This document shows, in pieces, positions 20,471 to 33,273 of a stretch of DNA of 64,000 nucleotides. The first letter of the stretch is position 1. The number at the start of each line of letters is the position of its first letter. The DNA comes from Mastigamoeba balamuthi (lineage: Eukaryota; Evosea; Mastigamoebida; Mastigamoebidae): NCBI GenBank assembly GCA_902651635.1, contig CACRSC010001920.1:432614-496613 (forward strand). The letters are read 5' to 3'. The notes below the pieces were generated by a model, which saw only the letters and a list, made by a program, of their open reading frames with translations, was not told the DNA's origin and searched no databases. A program made the position numbers and the translations under genes.

Positions 20471-23023
20471 ACTGGCTTGGCGTGTGAGTGTGAGTGGGAG
20501 TGTGCCGAAAGCTCCAGCAGCGATGGGCTGGTTCGTCTTGTCGAACAACCTTAGGCACTGTGATGCTGCACGAACTGGCAGAGAACGCGGCCCGGGTGCC
20601 GCCACGGTTCGAGAACAGCCGAGAGGTCCGAGAGAGGGGGGGAACTTGGACCGGGGACTGACGTGGAGCTCCAGCCGCTTCCCCCGAGAGTTGGGGGGGA
20701 TTTGCACGCTCGCGGACGCGTGAGCGACCGGACCATGCAGCCGCTTCCAACCAGGGCTGGTGGGGTACTTAGAGGCTCCACGGCGTCGTCTCCGGTCCAG
20801 CCGCTGCGTCTCTCAGGAGTCTCTGGTGCCTCTGGAGCGCGGGCGGCTTGAACAACTGCAGAGAAAACACCTGTGAGCCACCAGAAAACGGGAAAACGTG
20901 CGAGAAGTTTACAGAGAACTCACAGGACTTTGTGCGTCCTGTCACTGCACGTCGGCGACGCCACGTGTGCGGGATGGCCTCTCACTTGTCCAGGCGGTGC
21001 GGCCTCTGACTCGCATCGGGCGCAGAGTGAGCGTCAGTCAGGGCGGCACGGAAGAGATAAGGAAGGGCAGAGGGGGAAGAGGGGGGGGTCTACGTCTTCA
21101 TAAACAGAGAACGAGGCAGAGGCGCGGCTGGTCGCCAGGTGCACGAGGGCTGGTGCGCCGAGATCAACAGGGAAAGCACGAGACGAAGGTGGATGGTCGG
21201 GTCACGGGGAGGGCGTGGAGCTCCAGCCGCTTCCGCCGAGAGTTGGGGGGGGATTTGCACGCCCGCAGACGCGCGAGCGCCCGGACCATGCAGCCGCTTC
21301 CAACCAGGGCTGGTGGGGTACTTGGAGGCTCCACGCCGCACGCCCCCCTACGCCTTGACCTCCTTGCCTGCGCCTCGGCCACGTCTGGACCTGCGTGAGT
21401 GCGCGCGGGGGGACACAGGTCGTCTGTGAGCTAAGCTTGTGTGTTCCGCACAAAAGACCGAAAATGCGGACAGAGCTGTGGGGCGAAAGACCGGACGCAC
21501 CAGTGCAGAGGAGCCTCGCGGGGGTGACAAATGGGCGACGACGGGGTCGGGACAAAGCGAGAGTGGTGCGAGCTGGCATTGGGGATCACCGACAAGGGCA
21601 GGCGAACAATAATAAAAGTGAGCTCTTGTTGGCGCCGAGCCATTTATAGCAACGAAATCTCGCCCGATATTGCCAACCGCTTTTTCCCACCCACGTGGCG
21701 CTGCGTGACGTAACCAGGGTCCGAATCCTTGGAATCTCCCCGCGCGGCGACGGTTCGNTACTGGCTTGGCGTGTGAGTGTGAGTGGGAGTGTGCCGAAAG
21801 CTCCGGCAGCGATGGGCTGGTTCGTCTTGTCGAACAACCTTAGGCACTGTGATGCTGCACGAACTGGCAGAGAACGCGGCCCGGGTGCCGCCACGGTTCG
21901 AGAACAGCCGAGAGGTCCGAGAGAGGGGGGGAACTTGGACCGGGGACTGACGTGGAGCTCCAGCCGCTTCCGCCGAGAGTCGGGGGGGATTTGCACGCTC
22001 GCGGACGCGTGAGCGACCGGACCATGCAGCCGCTTCCAACCAGGGCTGGTGGGGTACTTGGGGGCTCCACGGCGTCGTCTCCGGTCCAGCCGCTGCGTCT
22101 CTCGGGAGTCTCTGGTGCCTCTGGAGCGCGGGCGACTTGAACAACTGCAGAGAAAACACCGGTGAGCCACCAGAAAACGGAAAACGTGCGAGAAGGGTAC
22201 AGAGAACTCACAGGGCTTTTTTGCGTCCTGTCACTCCACGTCGGCGACGCCACGTGTGCGGGATGGCCTCTCACTTGTCCAGGCGGTGCGGCCTCTGACT
22301 CGCATCGGGCACAGAGTGAGCCTCAGTCAGGGCGGCACGGAAGAGAAAAGGAAGGGCAGAGGGGGAAGAGGGGGGTCTACGTCTTCTAAACAGAGAACGA
22401 GGCAGAGGCGCGGCTGGTCGCCAGGTGCACGAGGGCTGGTGCGCCGAGATCAACAGGGAAAGCACGAGACGAAGGTGGATGGTCGGGTCACGGGGAGGGC
22501 GTGGAGCTCCAGCCGCTTCCGCCGAGAGTTGGGGGGGATTTGCACGCCCGCAGACGCGCGAGCGACCGGACCATGCAGCCGCTTCCAACCAGGGCTGGTG
22601 GGGTACTTGGAGGCTCCACGCCGAACGCCCCCCGACGCCTTGACCTCCTTGCCTGCGCCTCGGCCACGTCTGGACCTGCATGAATGCGTGCGGCCGTCTG
22701 TGAGCTTGTGTGTTCTGCGCAAAACGCCGAAAACGTGGACGGAGGTGAGGGGCGAAAGACCGGGACGCACCGGTGCAGAGGAACCTCGCAGGGGTGACAA
22801 ATGGGCGACGAAGGGGTCGGTACAAAGCGAGTGTGGTGCGAGCTGGCATTGGGGATCACCGACAAGGGCGAACAATAATAAAAGTGAGCTCTTGTTGGCG
22901 CCGAGCCATTTATAGCAACGAAATCTCGCTCGATATTGCCAACCGCTTTTTCCCGCCCACGTGGCGCTGCGTGACGTAACACGGGTCCGAATCCTTGGAA
23001 TCTCCCCGCGCGGCGACGGTTCG
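20471..23023. repeat. Two copies of a 1.28-kb segment around the N at 21758 (likely unmerged overlap)
   Basis: 20471-21757 and 21760-23023 are near-identical. The right part starts with sequence found at 20471 and the left part ends with sequence found at about 23023, again tail-to-head. Inside each copy a block of about 140 bp beginning GTGGAGCTCCAGCCGCTTC also occurs twice (20664 and 21220; 21952 and 22501), which is a genuine internal repeat. No gene was recognised in the unit. Confidence 0.75.
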
Positions 23024-24215
23024 CTACGGAACCGGCGCCTCGGGGTGCGCGGGAAAGCCCGCCCCGGCATCCTGCATGCTTGTGCGGTGCCAACGGCTCC
23101 CGCTCGGCCCTCGCCAGACACCCGGCGACCCCCTGTGACAACGCGCGGGGCCACTGCGACGCTCGCGGAGGCGCCAAAGCAGCTGCCATGGCGTCTTCGG
23201 ATGCACCGCAACAGCCCGGAACAGAATCCCGAACACCGCGCACACCGCAGACGGCGCACAAGCGCCAAGGCCACCCCCGCGCACCCACTGCTTCTGCAGG
23301 CACTGCGGGAGTGAAGACGCTACAGGGAACGGGCCATGCCCAGCGGACACCGATCTGATCCCCCGGTGGTGCAACTGCTCAGCCGCCGGGAATGCTATCG
23401 CCCTCCTCGGAAGCAGAGGCGCACAGGAGCGAGCATTTGCAGCTTCCACCGGTGCGAGGGCATTCACAGGGGCTGCTGTGCACTCGCATCGGGGTAGCGC
23501 CCCCGCCCCCTTCGTTCGGTCCTCCCTCACCACCCTTCCGCGATTGTTGCGGCTCCTCTGGGCGGCCCAATCCCCAGCCGCGACCCCTCAAAACCGACGC
23601 TCCGCGTGACACTTGCTTTTGTCCCCTCGCTCCGCGGCAGTCCCACGACGTCACCCCGAGGCCGAGCAGGCGCTACAAGCATCAGGGCCCGTCCCCCGTC
23701 ATGGGATCGCACGTTTTCGCGACCCATCGCCACCCGATGGGCACAAATCTATTTCGGGAGCGCATCCGAATTTCCCAAACCCAAACCAATACGCCATACA
23801 TTCGCAACCCGATCACCCTGACAAGTCCTCAACTGGGAAAATTCATACCGATTGCTTACATCGCCGATCCCATAGCTCGTTGTGCACACTGTTCAGAGGA
23901 AAGGTTCACACTCCCGAGGTGGATACGAGTCCGCTCTGTGTCTGCGCAAGCTGCGCGGTAGACTGTCTGCTGTGGGAGGGATTGGTAGAGCGAGTGACAG
24001 ACAGCACAAGAATCGCAGTTGTCAGGGAGCCCGATGTGTTGAATAGGACAACAAGCCTCCGGTCAATGTTGATTGGTGGGGTGTGCGAGGTGCGTGTGGA
24101 AGGAAGGAGGATTGCGGAGGGGGAGGGGAATGTGTGCAGTGCAGCAGCCAAGGAACACAGGCAAACAGCCACGACGGCCATCCGAGCTAGAGAGAGAGGC
24201 ACGGGGCCCGCGCTC
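23024..24215. other. Intergenic stretch 3' of major vault protein
   Basis: No frame with a recognisable motif on either strand. The last few hundred bases should be the 3' untranslated region of the minus-strand vault gene. Confidence 0.45.
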
Positions 24216-27092
24216 TCAGTTGGCCCCCGGGTTGCTGACGAGCCCCGCGGCAGTGTTGAACAGGTTGATGGGGCTGTTGCCGTCGGTGATCATGACGCTC
24301 TTGAGGCCCAGCCCCGACAGCAGCTTCAGCTGCATCTCGGGCCCCGCCTGCGCGATCGACTTGATCGTCTCGGGCCCGATGGCCGTCACGATGTCCTTGA
24401 ACTTCTTGGCGTCGATGGCCGCGATCTGGCGCTCCTTGGTGATCTCCAGGTCGTTGACGGCCTGCGCGTACGCGACCTCCTGCTCCTGCGTCGCCGTCAG
24501 GTTCTTCAGGTCCGAGTCCGCCTTGATGGCGTTGGCCTGCGCCTTGAGCTCGGCCTGCTTGACCGCCGCCTCGCCCTCGATCTGCGCGGCGTCCGCGCGG
24601 GCGCGCGCCTCGGCCTGCGCCTGGCCCGTGGCCTCGACCGTCGCGCTCTCGGCCTGCAGCTTGAGCAGCAGCGTGCGGGCCTCCTCGGCCTTGGCCTCGT
24701 CCGAGAGCTTCTGGCGGTCCAGGCGGCCCTTGGCCTCCTGCTCGAGGCGCTCGGCCTCGTGGCGCGCGTTGGCCTCCTGCGACTTGGTCGTGATCTCGAT
24801 GGCCAGCTGGACGCTCTTCTGCAGCGAGTCGCGCGTCTTCTGGTCGACGGGCTCGACGCTCTGGATGTCGACGTTGGTGATGACCAGGTTGTTGGACTTG
24901 AACACAAACTGGTTGTTCTCGGGCCCGCCAAAGACGGCGTCGCGGATGATCTTGGCGCTGTTGCGGTGGAAGTGCTCAAACGTCACCGCGGCCACGGCAC
25001 CGCGGACGCGCGCCGCAATGGCCTTGCACGAGTCGCCGACAAAGTCGGGCACCTGGAAGAGCTTGGCGCCGTCGGCCTCGCGGTCCTTGACGTCAAAGTG
25101 CCAGTTGTACGAGAGCTTGAGGCTGAGGCGCGCGTGGTCGGCCGTCTCGACAATGACAAAGTCGGTCATGAAGTCGGGGCCCAGCAGCAGCGCGAGGCAC
25201 TTGATGACGTGCGGCTTCTTGGGCTTCTCGCCCGAGAGCGAGAGCACCGTGAAGTGCTCGTCGGGCCCCAGCGTCACCAGCTCGGGGCCGAAGACGACGC
25301 GGGCGCGCTTGTCCTTGTAGTCGTAGACCTGCACGGCGCAGTTGTGCGGCGCGCGGTACGTCACGACGCGCGTCTTGTCGCGGGCGGCGACGCTCGAGAT
25401 GCCGGCCTCGGCCATGCGGACGTCCTTCTTGAGCAGCTCCTCGACGATGGGCGGCAGGTCCTTGGCCCAGAGCTCCTCGTTGGGCTTGAGCATGTACGAC
25501 TTGCCGGCCTCTGTGCGGACCTTGCCCGTCTTGATGTCGCGCACGTAGATGCCCTCGTTGGCGTCGAGCGCGATGGCGCGGCGCTTCTCGACGACCTCGA
25601 CCTCGACGGGCGGGATGTAGTCGCAGGGCCCGTAGACCATCCAGCGGTCGCCGGGCAGGTGGTTGCTCTTGCCCTCGGCAAACTCCTCCTTGGCGCGCAG
25701 CAGCAGCGCCTCCTCCTCGCCCAGGATGTACGTGTTCTGCACGCCGCTCTGCAGACGCTCGCCCGGCGCCAGGAAGAACGTGGCCTCGCCCTTGCGCAGC
25801 TCGGCCTTGCCCAGCTGCGGGCGGCCGTCCTTGCCCACGGGGTCCAGCACGACGGCCCACTGGCGGTTGTTGAGCACCGTGATGGGCACCTCGCCGACGA
25901 CCGTCTCGTTCACGTCGGGTATGTGCGTGTCGCACATGTCGCTCGTCACGAGCCACTCCTCGCCGGCCTTGCGCTCGCGCCCGCGCCCGAAGACGTCCGT
26001 GTACGTGCGCGTGGCGCGCAGGTGCAGCGCCTTGTCGGGCGTCAGCGTGTAGGCCTGCACCGTCTCCACGAGCTCCTCGTCCACAGACGGCAGGTACGCG
26101 CCCACCGTCCGCACCAGCCACTCCTCGCCCGCCTTGCGCTCGGCCCCGTCCCGCGACGTCAGCTCGCGCCGCGCCCGCAGCCGCAGCGCCTGGTTCGGCC
26201 GCAGCACCTGCGCCTTGGCCACCTCGACCACCTGCACCTCCACGCGCGGTATGTACGTCCCGGGGCCCTGGAACAGCCACTCGTCGCCCGCACGCCGCTC
26301 GGCCCCCGTCGGCTCCACCAGGTCGCGGATCGCCCGCAGGCGCAGCGCCGTGTTGGGCGCCACCACCTGCAGCGGGCTCACCTTGCCGTAGAGCTTCTCG
26401 CCCGGGTACAGCGGGAACGGCTCCGCCTCGAACCTGCCATCGAGGGCCCCGGGGTCGTCAGATTCACGCTGATTTGCCACGAAAAATCCCGATTTTTATC
26501 CTCCAGATTTCGTACCCCAAATCCAAAAAACAAGAGGGGACCTCCTCACAGGAAAAATCGGGCATCCCAACCAATTGTTGTTCGCGAGTGAAATTAAGTT
26601 CAGAGAACGGGGGGGGGGGAGGGCGAAACGGAAGGAAAAACCGGTGGTGAAAGGCGGACCTGATCTCCTCGTCTCCCCAGCGGATGGTGGCCTGGCCGTG
26701 CTTGTCGAGGCGGGCCACGCCGGCGTCGTCGCGCTCGACGGGGTTGGCGATGATGCAGTAGTGCCTCGGGGGCACCATGATCATGGGCTCGGGCCCCGCG
26801 ACGAGCTTCTCGTGGTCCTGCCGCGTGAACGTCTGCGGCCCGATCTCCGTCCTCGTGACGTTGGTGTTGTTGTCGAGGACATGGATGTACTGCGGGGCGG
26901 GGGGCGGAACCGACGTGAGACGACGTGGCGGTGCGGCAGACGCGCTGTGGCCAATTGATCGCCGGGCCAAAATTGTATTTCAAAGTTTGGCGTTTTTATC
27001 CGACGAGAATTCGAGTCGGGGGGCGAATTTGCGGGGGAGGCGAGGGGTTGCCGTACGTGGTAGGGCTTGATGCGGATGACGGCGTCAGACAT
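24216..27092 (-). CDS. MVP: Major vault protein
   Basis: Structural subunit of the vault ribonucleoprotein particle, the large barrel found in the cytoplasm of many eukaryotes. Exons 27092-27057, 26889-26660 and 26433-24216 join in frame at GT-AG sites to give 827 residues, close to the usual 850-870. The N-terminal half is a series of MVP repeats, including [33 protein letters not shown] and [17 protein letters not shown]. The shoulder region follows, then a long heptad-rich cap helix from about [19 protein letters not shown] through an Ala/Glu/Gln-rich stretch. The C-terminus ([19 protein letters not shown]) is the conserved vault cap end. The intron 2 acceptor was placed at 26434 because only that choice keeps the frame and restores [16 protein letters not shown]. 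Confidence 0.96.
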
Positions 27093-28070
27093 CTATGCGA
27101 GGCGCGGGCGCGAGGCCGTGAGACGATGAACGAGTGGGGACCAATTTACGAAAATGAATCTCGTAACGCAGAAAAAGGCAGGGGGCCAACGGCAGGGGCG
27201 CCTTCGCACACGGGGGCCCACCCGACGTAAGCTCCGCCAACAGAGAAAATCCAAGAAAAAACGCAGAGACCCGTCGAAATCGGCCCGCACAACGCCAGCG
27301 CAGGGGGTGGGCGGGCAGGCGAGAGGGGTCGGACCTTGGTGTGTGAGCTGTGAGGGTGGCTTCGTCGGGTTGCTTGTGCTGGAGGGGGATGGGAGGTCAC
27401 TGGCAAAGGGGTAGCCCCGCACTCGACGCTCACAAGATTTTATAACGAGTGAAAAGCGAAAACAAATGAAGGACGCAAGATCCTATAAAGCAAAAATACT
27501 GCCGTGACGTGAGCGCCTGTGACGTTGCGCGCAACATCAAGCTACACGAGGAAATCCAGGATTCCCCCCTGCCCCCCTGCACGCGGGGCCCCTGGGCTCC
27601 CGCAGCCACCCCGTGCACCGTGCACCCCACTCACGGGCGGCCCAGAGCCCCCCCTCAAGGGGCCCCCGTGACCCACAAGACCGCGCTGTGGGCGCGAAAC
27701 AACTGCTGTGCGTTCGGCGAACTGTCGTCGAAACGATGACCGCCAAACAACGCATTCGCCGGCCCCTCGCGGGCGGCTGCCGGGGGGCACTCTGGGAGAT
27801 CGCGTGTCTCGTGCGTGGAGCGCGCGCGCACACACACGCGCGTCCTGAAAGGGGAGCAGCGCCGGTGATCTGAGAAGGACAGAATCACGTCGACCTCAAA
27901 TATCTGCCCGATCCGATCCCGGCCTGAGAGGGGGGCAACGCAGGGCGGGGCCGCCAGCACACAGGCGCACAGAGCAAGCCGCGAAAACCGTTGGGCGAGG
28001 GTCCCCCCGGAACACAATTGAGTCGGTCCGATTTTGGCGATCCGCCCACTAGAATCAACTTTGCCTGGAA
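27093..28070. promoter_or_regulatory. Shared upstream region between divergent MVP and VWA genes
   Basis: The vault gene leaves to the left and the VIT/VWA gene to the right, so this 978-bp spacer should contain both promoters. A TTTTATAA stretch occurs near 27438. No frame in it looks coding and no well-defined operator-like site was seen. Confidence 0.4.
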
Positions 28071-30319
28071 ATGCGGACGACCGCCGCCTCCGCTTTCTGC
28101 GCCCTGCTCGCGGCCCTCGCGCCTCTCGCCCTCGCCTCGTCGTGCACCACAGAGTCCCTCGTCGTCACCGCGCGTGTACAGGTGCCGCCCGCCCTCCCGG
28201 TGCCCGCGGCCGCCGGGGGGCTGAACGGGGAGCTGCCGTGCCGCAGGAGCAATTCGCGAGGACTGTCGTCACGTCGACGCTGCGCAACACAGACACACAC
28301 GACGCCAACGACAGCGCGGGGCCCAGCGAGGCCCTCTTCCGCGTGCAGATACCCGAGAACGCGTACATCAGCAACTTCAGCGTCCGCATCAACTCGCGAG
28401 GCACCGAACAATTCAATTGAATTCAGTTTCTCCTGCGCGTAACTCTTCTTCTTCTTCTTCCTCTTCCTCCCTTACTTCCAGAGTTCGTGGGCACCGTCAT
28501 GGAGAAGGAGGCCGCCAAGAAGGTCTATGGCGAGCAGAGGGCCGCGAACAAGACGACGGGGATGGTCGAAGCGCGTGGGATGAACACGTTCGGGATGGCC
28601 GTCTCGCTGGGGCCCGGCGACTCTGCCGAGTTCACGCTGACGTACGAGCAGGTGCTCACGCGGCGCCTGGGCACCTACGACTACGTCCTCAACGTCAACC
28701 CCGCCCAAGTCGTCGAGCTTCTGCGGGCGACCGTCGAGATACGCGCCCGCGACGGCGTCGTCAGCGTCGCCACGCCGTCGCCCGACGTCAGGGCCATCGT
28801 GTCGATGCCGACGCCCGAGTCGGCGGTCGTGACGCTCGACCTGTCGCCCGTGGACCAGAGGGCGTTCGGGTCCAACGGCATCGCCAAGGACTTTGTCGTC
28901 AGGTACGCCGTCGGGGCCAGGCCGCCGCAGGGCACCGTCGTCTCCAACGCGGGCTTCGTGGCGCACTGGTTCTCTCCGTCGGGTCTCGCGGCGATGGCCG
29001 AGGACATCGTGTTCGTGATCGACCACTCGGGCAGCATGAGCGGCACCAAGATAGCCCAGGCCAGGCAGGCGCTCGCCGAGATTGTCCGCAGGATGCCCGA
29101 GTCCAACTACTTTGGCATCGTCGCCTTTGACGACGACCTCCTGATCTGGAGAGATGCCCTCTGCGAGGCCTCTCTGAGCAACAAGAACGCAGCCCAGAGG
29201 CACACGACAGCTCTTCCGAGCAGCAGCAGCCTGCCCCCCTTCCCGCGGTGCTGACTGCGCTGTCCTCCCTCTTCGCAGTTTCATCGCCAGGATAGAGGAC
29301 AGCGGCTCCACGGACATCGACGCGGCGCTCGACAGGGCGACGCGGATGCTCAACGCCGCGCAGTCAAACCGCATGCCGATCATCGTGCTGCTGACGGACG
29401 GCCAGCCCACCTCGGGTGTCACGAACCCGACGCAGATCCGCCGCAGTGCGTCCTCCGCGCCGGCACAGCAAGTGCGTCTGACAACCGGCGCAGACATGGC
29501 CAACAGGAACACGCGCATGGCGAGCGTGTTCACGCTAGGGTTCGGGATGGACCTCGACTACGAGCTGCTGAGGAACCTAGCGCTGGACAACCGCGGCTTC
29601 GACAGGCGGATCTACGAGGAGTCGGACGCCGTCGAGCAGCTGACGGGGTTCTACGACGAGATTGCGACGCCCAGCCTGCGCGACATCGAGTTCGTCTACA
29701 CCCCGCAGGGCGCTGTGCTCGACCCCACGTCGCTGCGCTTCCCCTTCCTCTTCCAGGGCTCCGAGATCCTCGTGGCCGCCCGCGTGCGTGCTACTCGGCC
29801 TGTTAGGAGCAGCGCCTCACCTCTCGTGCAGCTCGCCGAGTCGACGAACGCGTTCACCAGCACCGTCAAGGGCAACGGAGGCGCAGGGCCCGTGTCGTTC
29901 GTCTCGACTTTCGATCTGGAGAACACGAGTGGTGAGCGCAGTCCTCCGCAGACGACGCAGCGCTTCTTCCACACGCCTCACACGCAGCCGCTACGCGCGC
30001 AGCGCCGGTGCCCGTCGAGAGGATCTGGGCGAGCATGAAGGTGGCGAGCCTCATCGCGCAGATGCAGGACGAGACGGAGAACGCGACGCACGAGAGGCTG
30101 TACCGCGCGGCGCTGGACATGTCGATCAAGTACAACCTCGTCACGGAGCTGACCTCGATGGTCATCGTGCTGCCCGACGACTACCGCGCCAACTCCAGCC
30201 TCACGGGCGAGCAGCAGGACAACCGCCCCGACAACTACGCCGGAACGGGAGCCAGCGAGCGCACGGGCGCCGTTCTGCTCGTCGCCGCCGTTTGTGCGAC
30301 GCTTGGCGCGCTTTTGTGA
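28071..30319 (+). CDS. Secreted or GPI-anchored VIT-VWA (inter-alpha-trypsin-inhibitor heavy-chain-like) protein
   Basis: Six exons: 28071-28199, 28247-28400, 28482-29199, 29279-29783, 29832-29931 and 30003-30319, closing at 640 residues. An N-terminal signal peptide (FCALLAALAPLALASS) leads into a VIT domain with RTVVTSTLRNTD, IPENAYISNFSVRIN and VMEKEAAKKVYGEQ. A von Willebrand A domain follows, beginning near Asp275 with the metal-binding motif DHSGSMSGTK and later IIVLLTDGQPTSG. The architecture matches ITIH heavy chains and related adhesion proteins. The C-terminus, small residues then VLLVAAVCATLGALL, looks like a GPI-attachment signal, implying the cell surface. Intron 2 uses a GC donor at 28401. 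Intron 3 probably does too (29200), although a 31-nt GT intron is an alternative. Ligand unknown. Confidence 0.88.
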
Positions 30320-30813
30320 AGCAGCGTTCCGGTTCTGGCGACGACGAAACCGCAGTCGTGGTCGGTGCCTGTTCTCCTGCCCGCGGGGCGTGTTCTGCGG
30401 TGCAAAACAACCAAAACAGGGACACCGAAGTAGAGCGGCTTTTTTAGAGGTCTGTCATTTGCTACCGGCACGCGGTGGCGGGAACCGGGACGGGCATTGC
30501 CCCTGTTGAGCGTTGTTCGCGACGACCACCCGGCATTCCCATCCTCGGGCATGTGCGAGATACGCTCCACGTTGGCGTCAGACGGGCTTACGTAATGCAC
30601 CGCACTTTTCCACTAGATTCCGGACCACCCGAGAAATATCGCGCACACTGTGGGGAATCGCACGAGAATATCAAGTAGCCTGTGAATGGTATAAACTGCA
30701 CCCCCGGCCCCCCCGCCACCGGGAGCCGAGACTGACGGTCTCCCCCCACACTCTGCCCCCTCTGCCCCTTCCCCCACCCTCTTCCACACCGGCGTCCCCT
30801 CCTCCCCTTGCAG
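30320..30813. other. Intergenic; probable promoter and unresolved first exon of gene B
   Basis: A TATAAA lies at 30690-30695, followed by a C-rich stretch ending in a good acceptor (CCCCTTGCAG) at 30813. The first supported exon of gene B has no ATG, so a short leading exon must lie here or farther upstream. Confidence 0.4.
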
Positions 30814-33188
30814 GAAGGCGAGTACGACGGCTTCTTCGTGCCGGAGTCGTCGCCGTTTGGGCAGGAGGACCCCGTGCTGCTGAGCACGCCGCCCGAGCCC
30901 TCGCTGGCACCGGCCGCGGCGGCGGCACCGCTTTTCACGCAGGCGCCGCCCCAGCTGCCACAATGGTGCACTCCGCGCCTGCTCCGGTTTTCCTTCTGGG
31001 CTGACGTCTCTTTGTCGGTTTTTCCGGGCACGTCGTCGGCTGCTGACCTGCACCCTGCGCGCTCCTCTGCCCGCCCCGCAGCCAGTACTGCCGGCAGAGG
31101 CTCGAGGACATGCGCGAGGGCTGCGACGGCGAGGGCTTCCCCGACGTCGCCGAGCGCTGGGAGGCCGCGTGGGCGCTCTCGCAGCTGCCGTGCTACGGCG
31201 CCTGCGCCTCGAACGAGTTCTGCGCGCTGCACTGCGTGCCGCACCACGTCTGCGCGTCCAACGCCACCGCCGGTGCGCCCACCCACGGTGCCGCGCGCGG
31301 GAGGGAGGGGGAGAGGGTCGCGGGTGGTCTTTTCCTGTTTTTCCTACATTTTATGCCGGAAACAGTTGTGGTCAAACCCCCCCGGCCCCCCGTCACCCCC
31401 GCGCCCCCGCGCACCCTCTTGCGCGCGCCACTCTGCACCAAAAATACCGCGGAAAAAGAAAAATGACGACACACACCGAATACACACGATATCTACTTAT
31501 ATCTAATATCTGCCCACCGAAATATCTTCTCTCTCCCGTCCACCAGCGGGCGAGCACGACGTGCTGGTCTACCGCAGCCGCTGGGAGCGCTCGAAGAAGC
31601 GCGGGGCGTCGGAGACTCCCGGGGGCGAGGGCGGCGAGGGCGGGCAGTGCGCGTCGGGGGCGGGGTGCGTGCAGCGGCTGGAGCGGCTGGCGCGGGCCGA
31701 CTGGGTGCGCAAGGACGCGGAGATGGCGCGGGCGGTGCAGCGGCTGCTGGCAGAGGCCTCGCTGGGGCGCTGCCAGGGCTTCTGCCAGACCAGCTACTTC
31801 TGCAAGCTGCACCACTGCCCCGCGCACACCCGCAAGGTCGACGAGCCCCTCACCGAGCTCAGCCCCGGCGGCCAGGCCCGCAAGGTCCGCCTGACGTGGC
31901 GTCGCGCTTTGTGGCGGGGCGGGGGCACACTTTTATTTTCCAGATCGATTTCGAGATGGGGGCGGGAACACACTCTCTCTGGGGCGCTGCTGCTGCTGCT
32001 GCTCCTGTGGCCGGGGTCTTGAGGGAGGGGCGACTGAGAGGGCGCGGGAGTGGTGGCTGACGGCGTGTGCGCTGTGGACTGCAGGTGTCCAAGTTTGTGT
32101 GCCAGCAGCCGCACGACAAGGTGGCCAACGGCAGGCACCACGAGCTGTTCGCGTTCTACTGCAGCGACGAGTGCTGCGCCCCGGGCAAGTGGTTCGCGCG
32201 CGAGGAGACGCACCGCAAGAGCCGCAAGCGCAAGGAGACGGACACGCCGGCGGCCATGGCCCTGGCCAGCGCCCCACCCATGCTGGCCCCCGACGCCTTC
32301 TATGCCGAGAAGCACGAGAACGCCGCTCCCGCAGCCGGCGCAGACGGCCAGCACGAACGCGAGGACGACGAGGGCACCGAGCCAGAGGGCCACGAGGCCG
32401 AGGAGGAGGGTGAGGAGGATGCGGAGCCAGAGGAGGACGAGGAGGAGCACGAGTGCGAGCCCGAGGAGGTGGAGGGAGAGGACGAAGAGGACCAGACGAG
32501 CAACGGCAACGTCAGCGCCAACACCAACGCGCCGCCCAACGCCGGGACGGCGGGGCTGGCTGAGCTGGACGTCGAGGACCCCAAGCACGGCAAGCGCGGC
32601 GGGGCGCTGGCTGCCGCCCTCGGGTGGTGGTGCGCGGGGCTGGGCAAGGGCGGCGCCCCTGTGGCCGCCCCGCGACGCAGGGCCTTCTACTGGTCAGCCA
32701 TCGCCGTCGAGGCGCTGCTGCTCTGCGGCGCCGTCGCGGCCATCGCGGTGCTCGCGAGCAGGCCGTGCGGGGCCGCGGGGGGCGGGGGCGGCGCGTGGGT
32801 GCTGTCGAGCAGCAGCAGCGGCAGTGAGGCGTCGGGGGCGTACTTTGTGGTGAGCTCGTCGGTGAGCTCGAGCGAGGGCTGCCCGCCGCTGCCGGACCCC
32901 AACGGGAAGACGCTGTGCTACATCGGGCCCAAGGCCAACCAGTGGTGCGTCGACTGCAGGCCGCAGGGCGTCCCCGCGAGGGCGTGGGCGTGCGACGGGA
33001 CGCCCGACAAGAAGAACTACGTCGTCCGGATGTCGTACGAGAGCGGCGTCTACTCGGGGACCATCACGACCGACGACGGGTCGCTCGTCCCGTTCAACGG
33101 CACCACGCCGCTGGGCACTGGTGGCAGCAACTTCGTGGCCAAGGTCAACACGCAGCAGGCAGGCAACTGGACGCTCATGTTCTACTGA
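30814..33188 (+). CDS. Gene B: Cys-rich single-pass membrane protein (paralogue of gene A)
   Basis: Family not recognised. Exons 30814-30965, 31082-31272, 31547-31884 and 32085-33188 join in frame. A Pro/Ala-rich start is followed by CRQRLEDMREG and the Cys-rich blocks CYGACASNEFCALHCVPHHVC and GFCQTSYFCKLHHCPAHTRK. Next come FYCSDECCAPGKWFAREE, a long Glu/Asp-rich linker (about 32340-32500), one membrane helix (YWSAIAVEALLLCGAVAAIA) and a C-terminal domain with paired Cys and N-G-T/N-W-T sequons. The order matches gene A residue for residue in the Cys blocks, but the acidic linker is specific to B. B also has an intron (31885-32084) where A is continuous. The spacing of Cys and His in the first half could bind metal if it faces the cytosol; topology is inferred. 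Confidence 0.8.
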
Positions 33189-33273
33189 ACGCGCCTCGTG
33201 GAGAGGGGTTCTGGGTTCTCTCATTTCATACGTCCGCCAGCCTCGAGCATCACCACCGCTATATTACATACGA

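Noticed and set aside
23613-26591. 992-codon plus-strand frame across the vault gene
   Set aside because: Antisense shadow of major vault protein; no recognisable domain.
29253-29278. 31-nt GT-AG intron (29248-29278) in the VWA gene as the only model for intron 3
   Set aside because: It closes in frame but is shorter than the other introns here and adds a Ser/Pro insert in the VWA fold; the GC donor at 29200 is preferred, though not proven.
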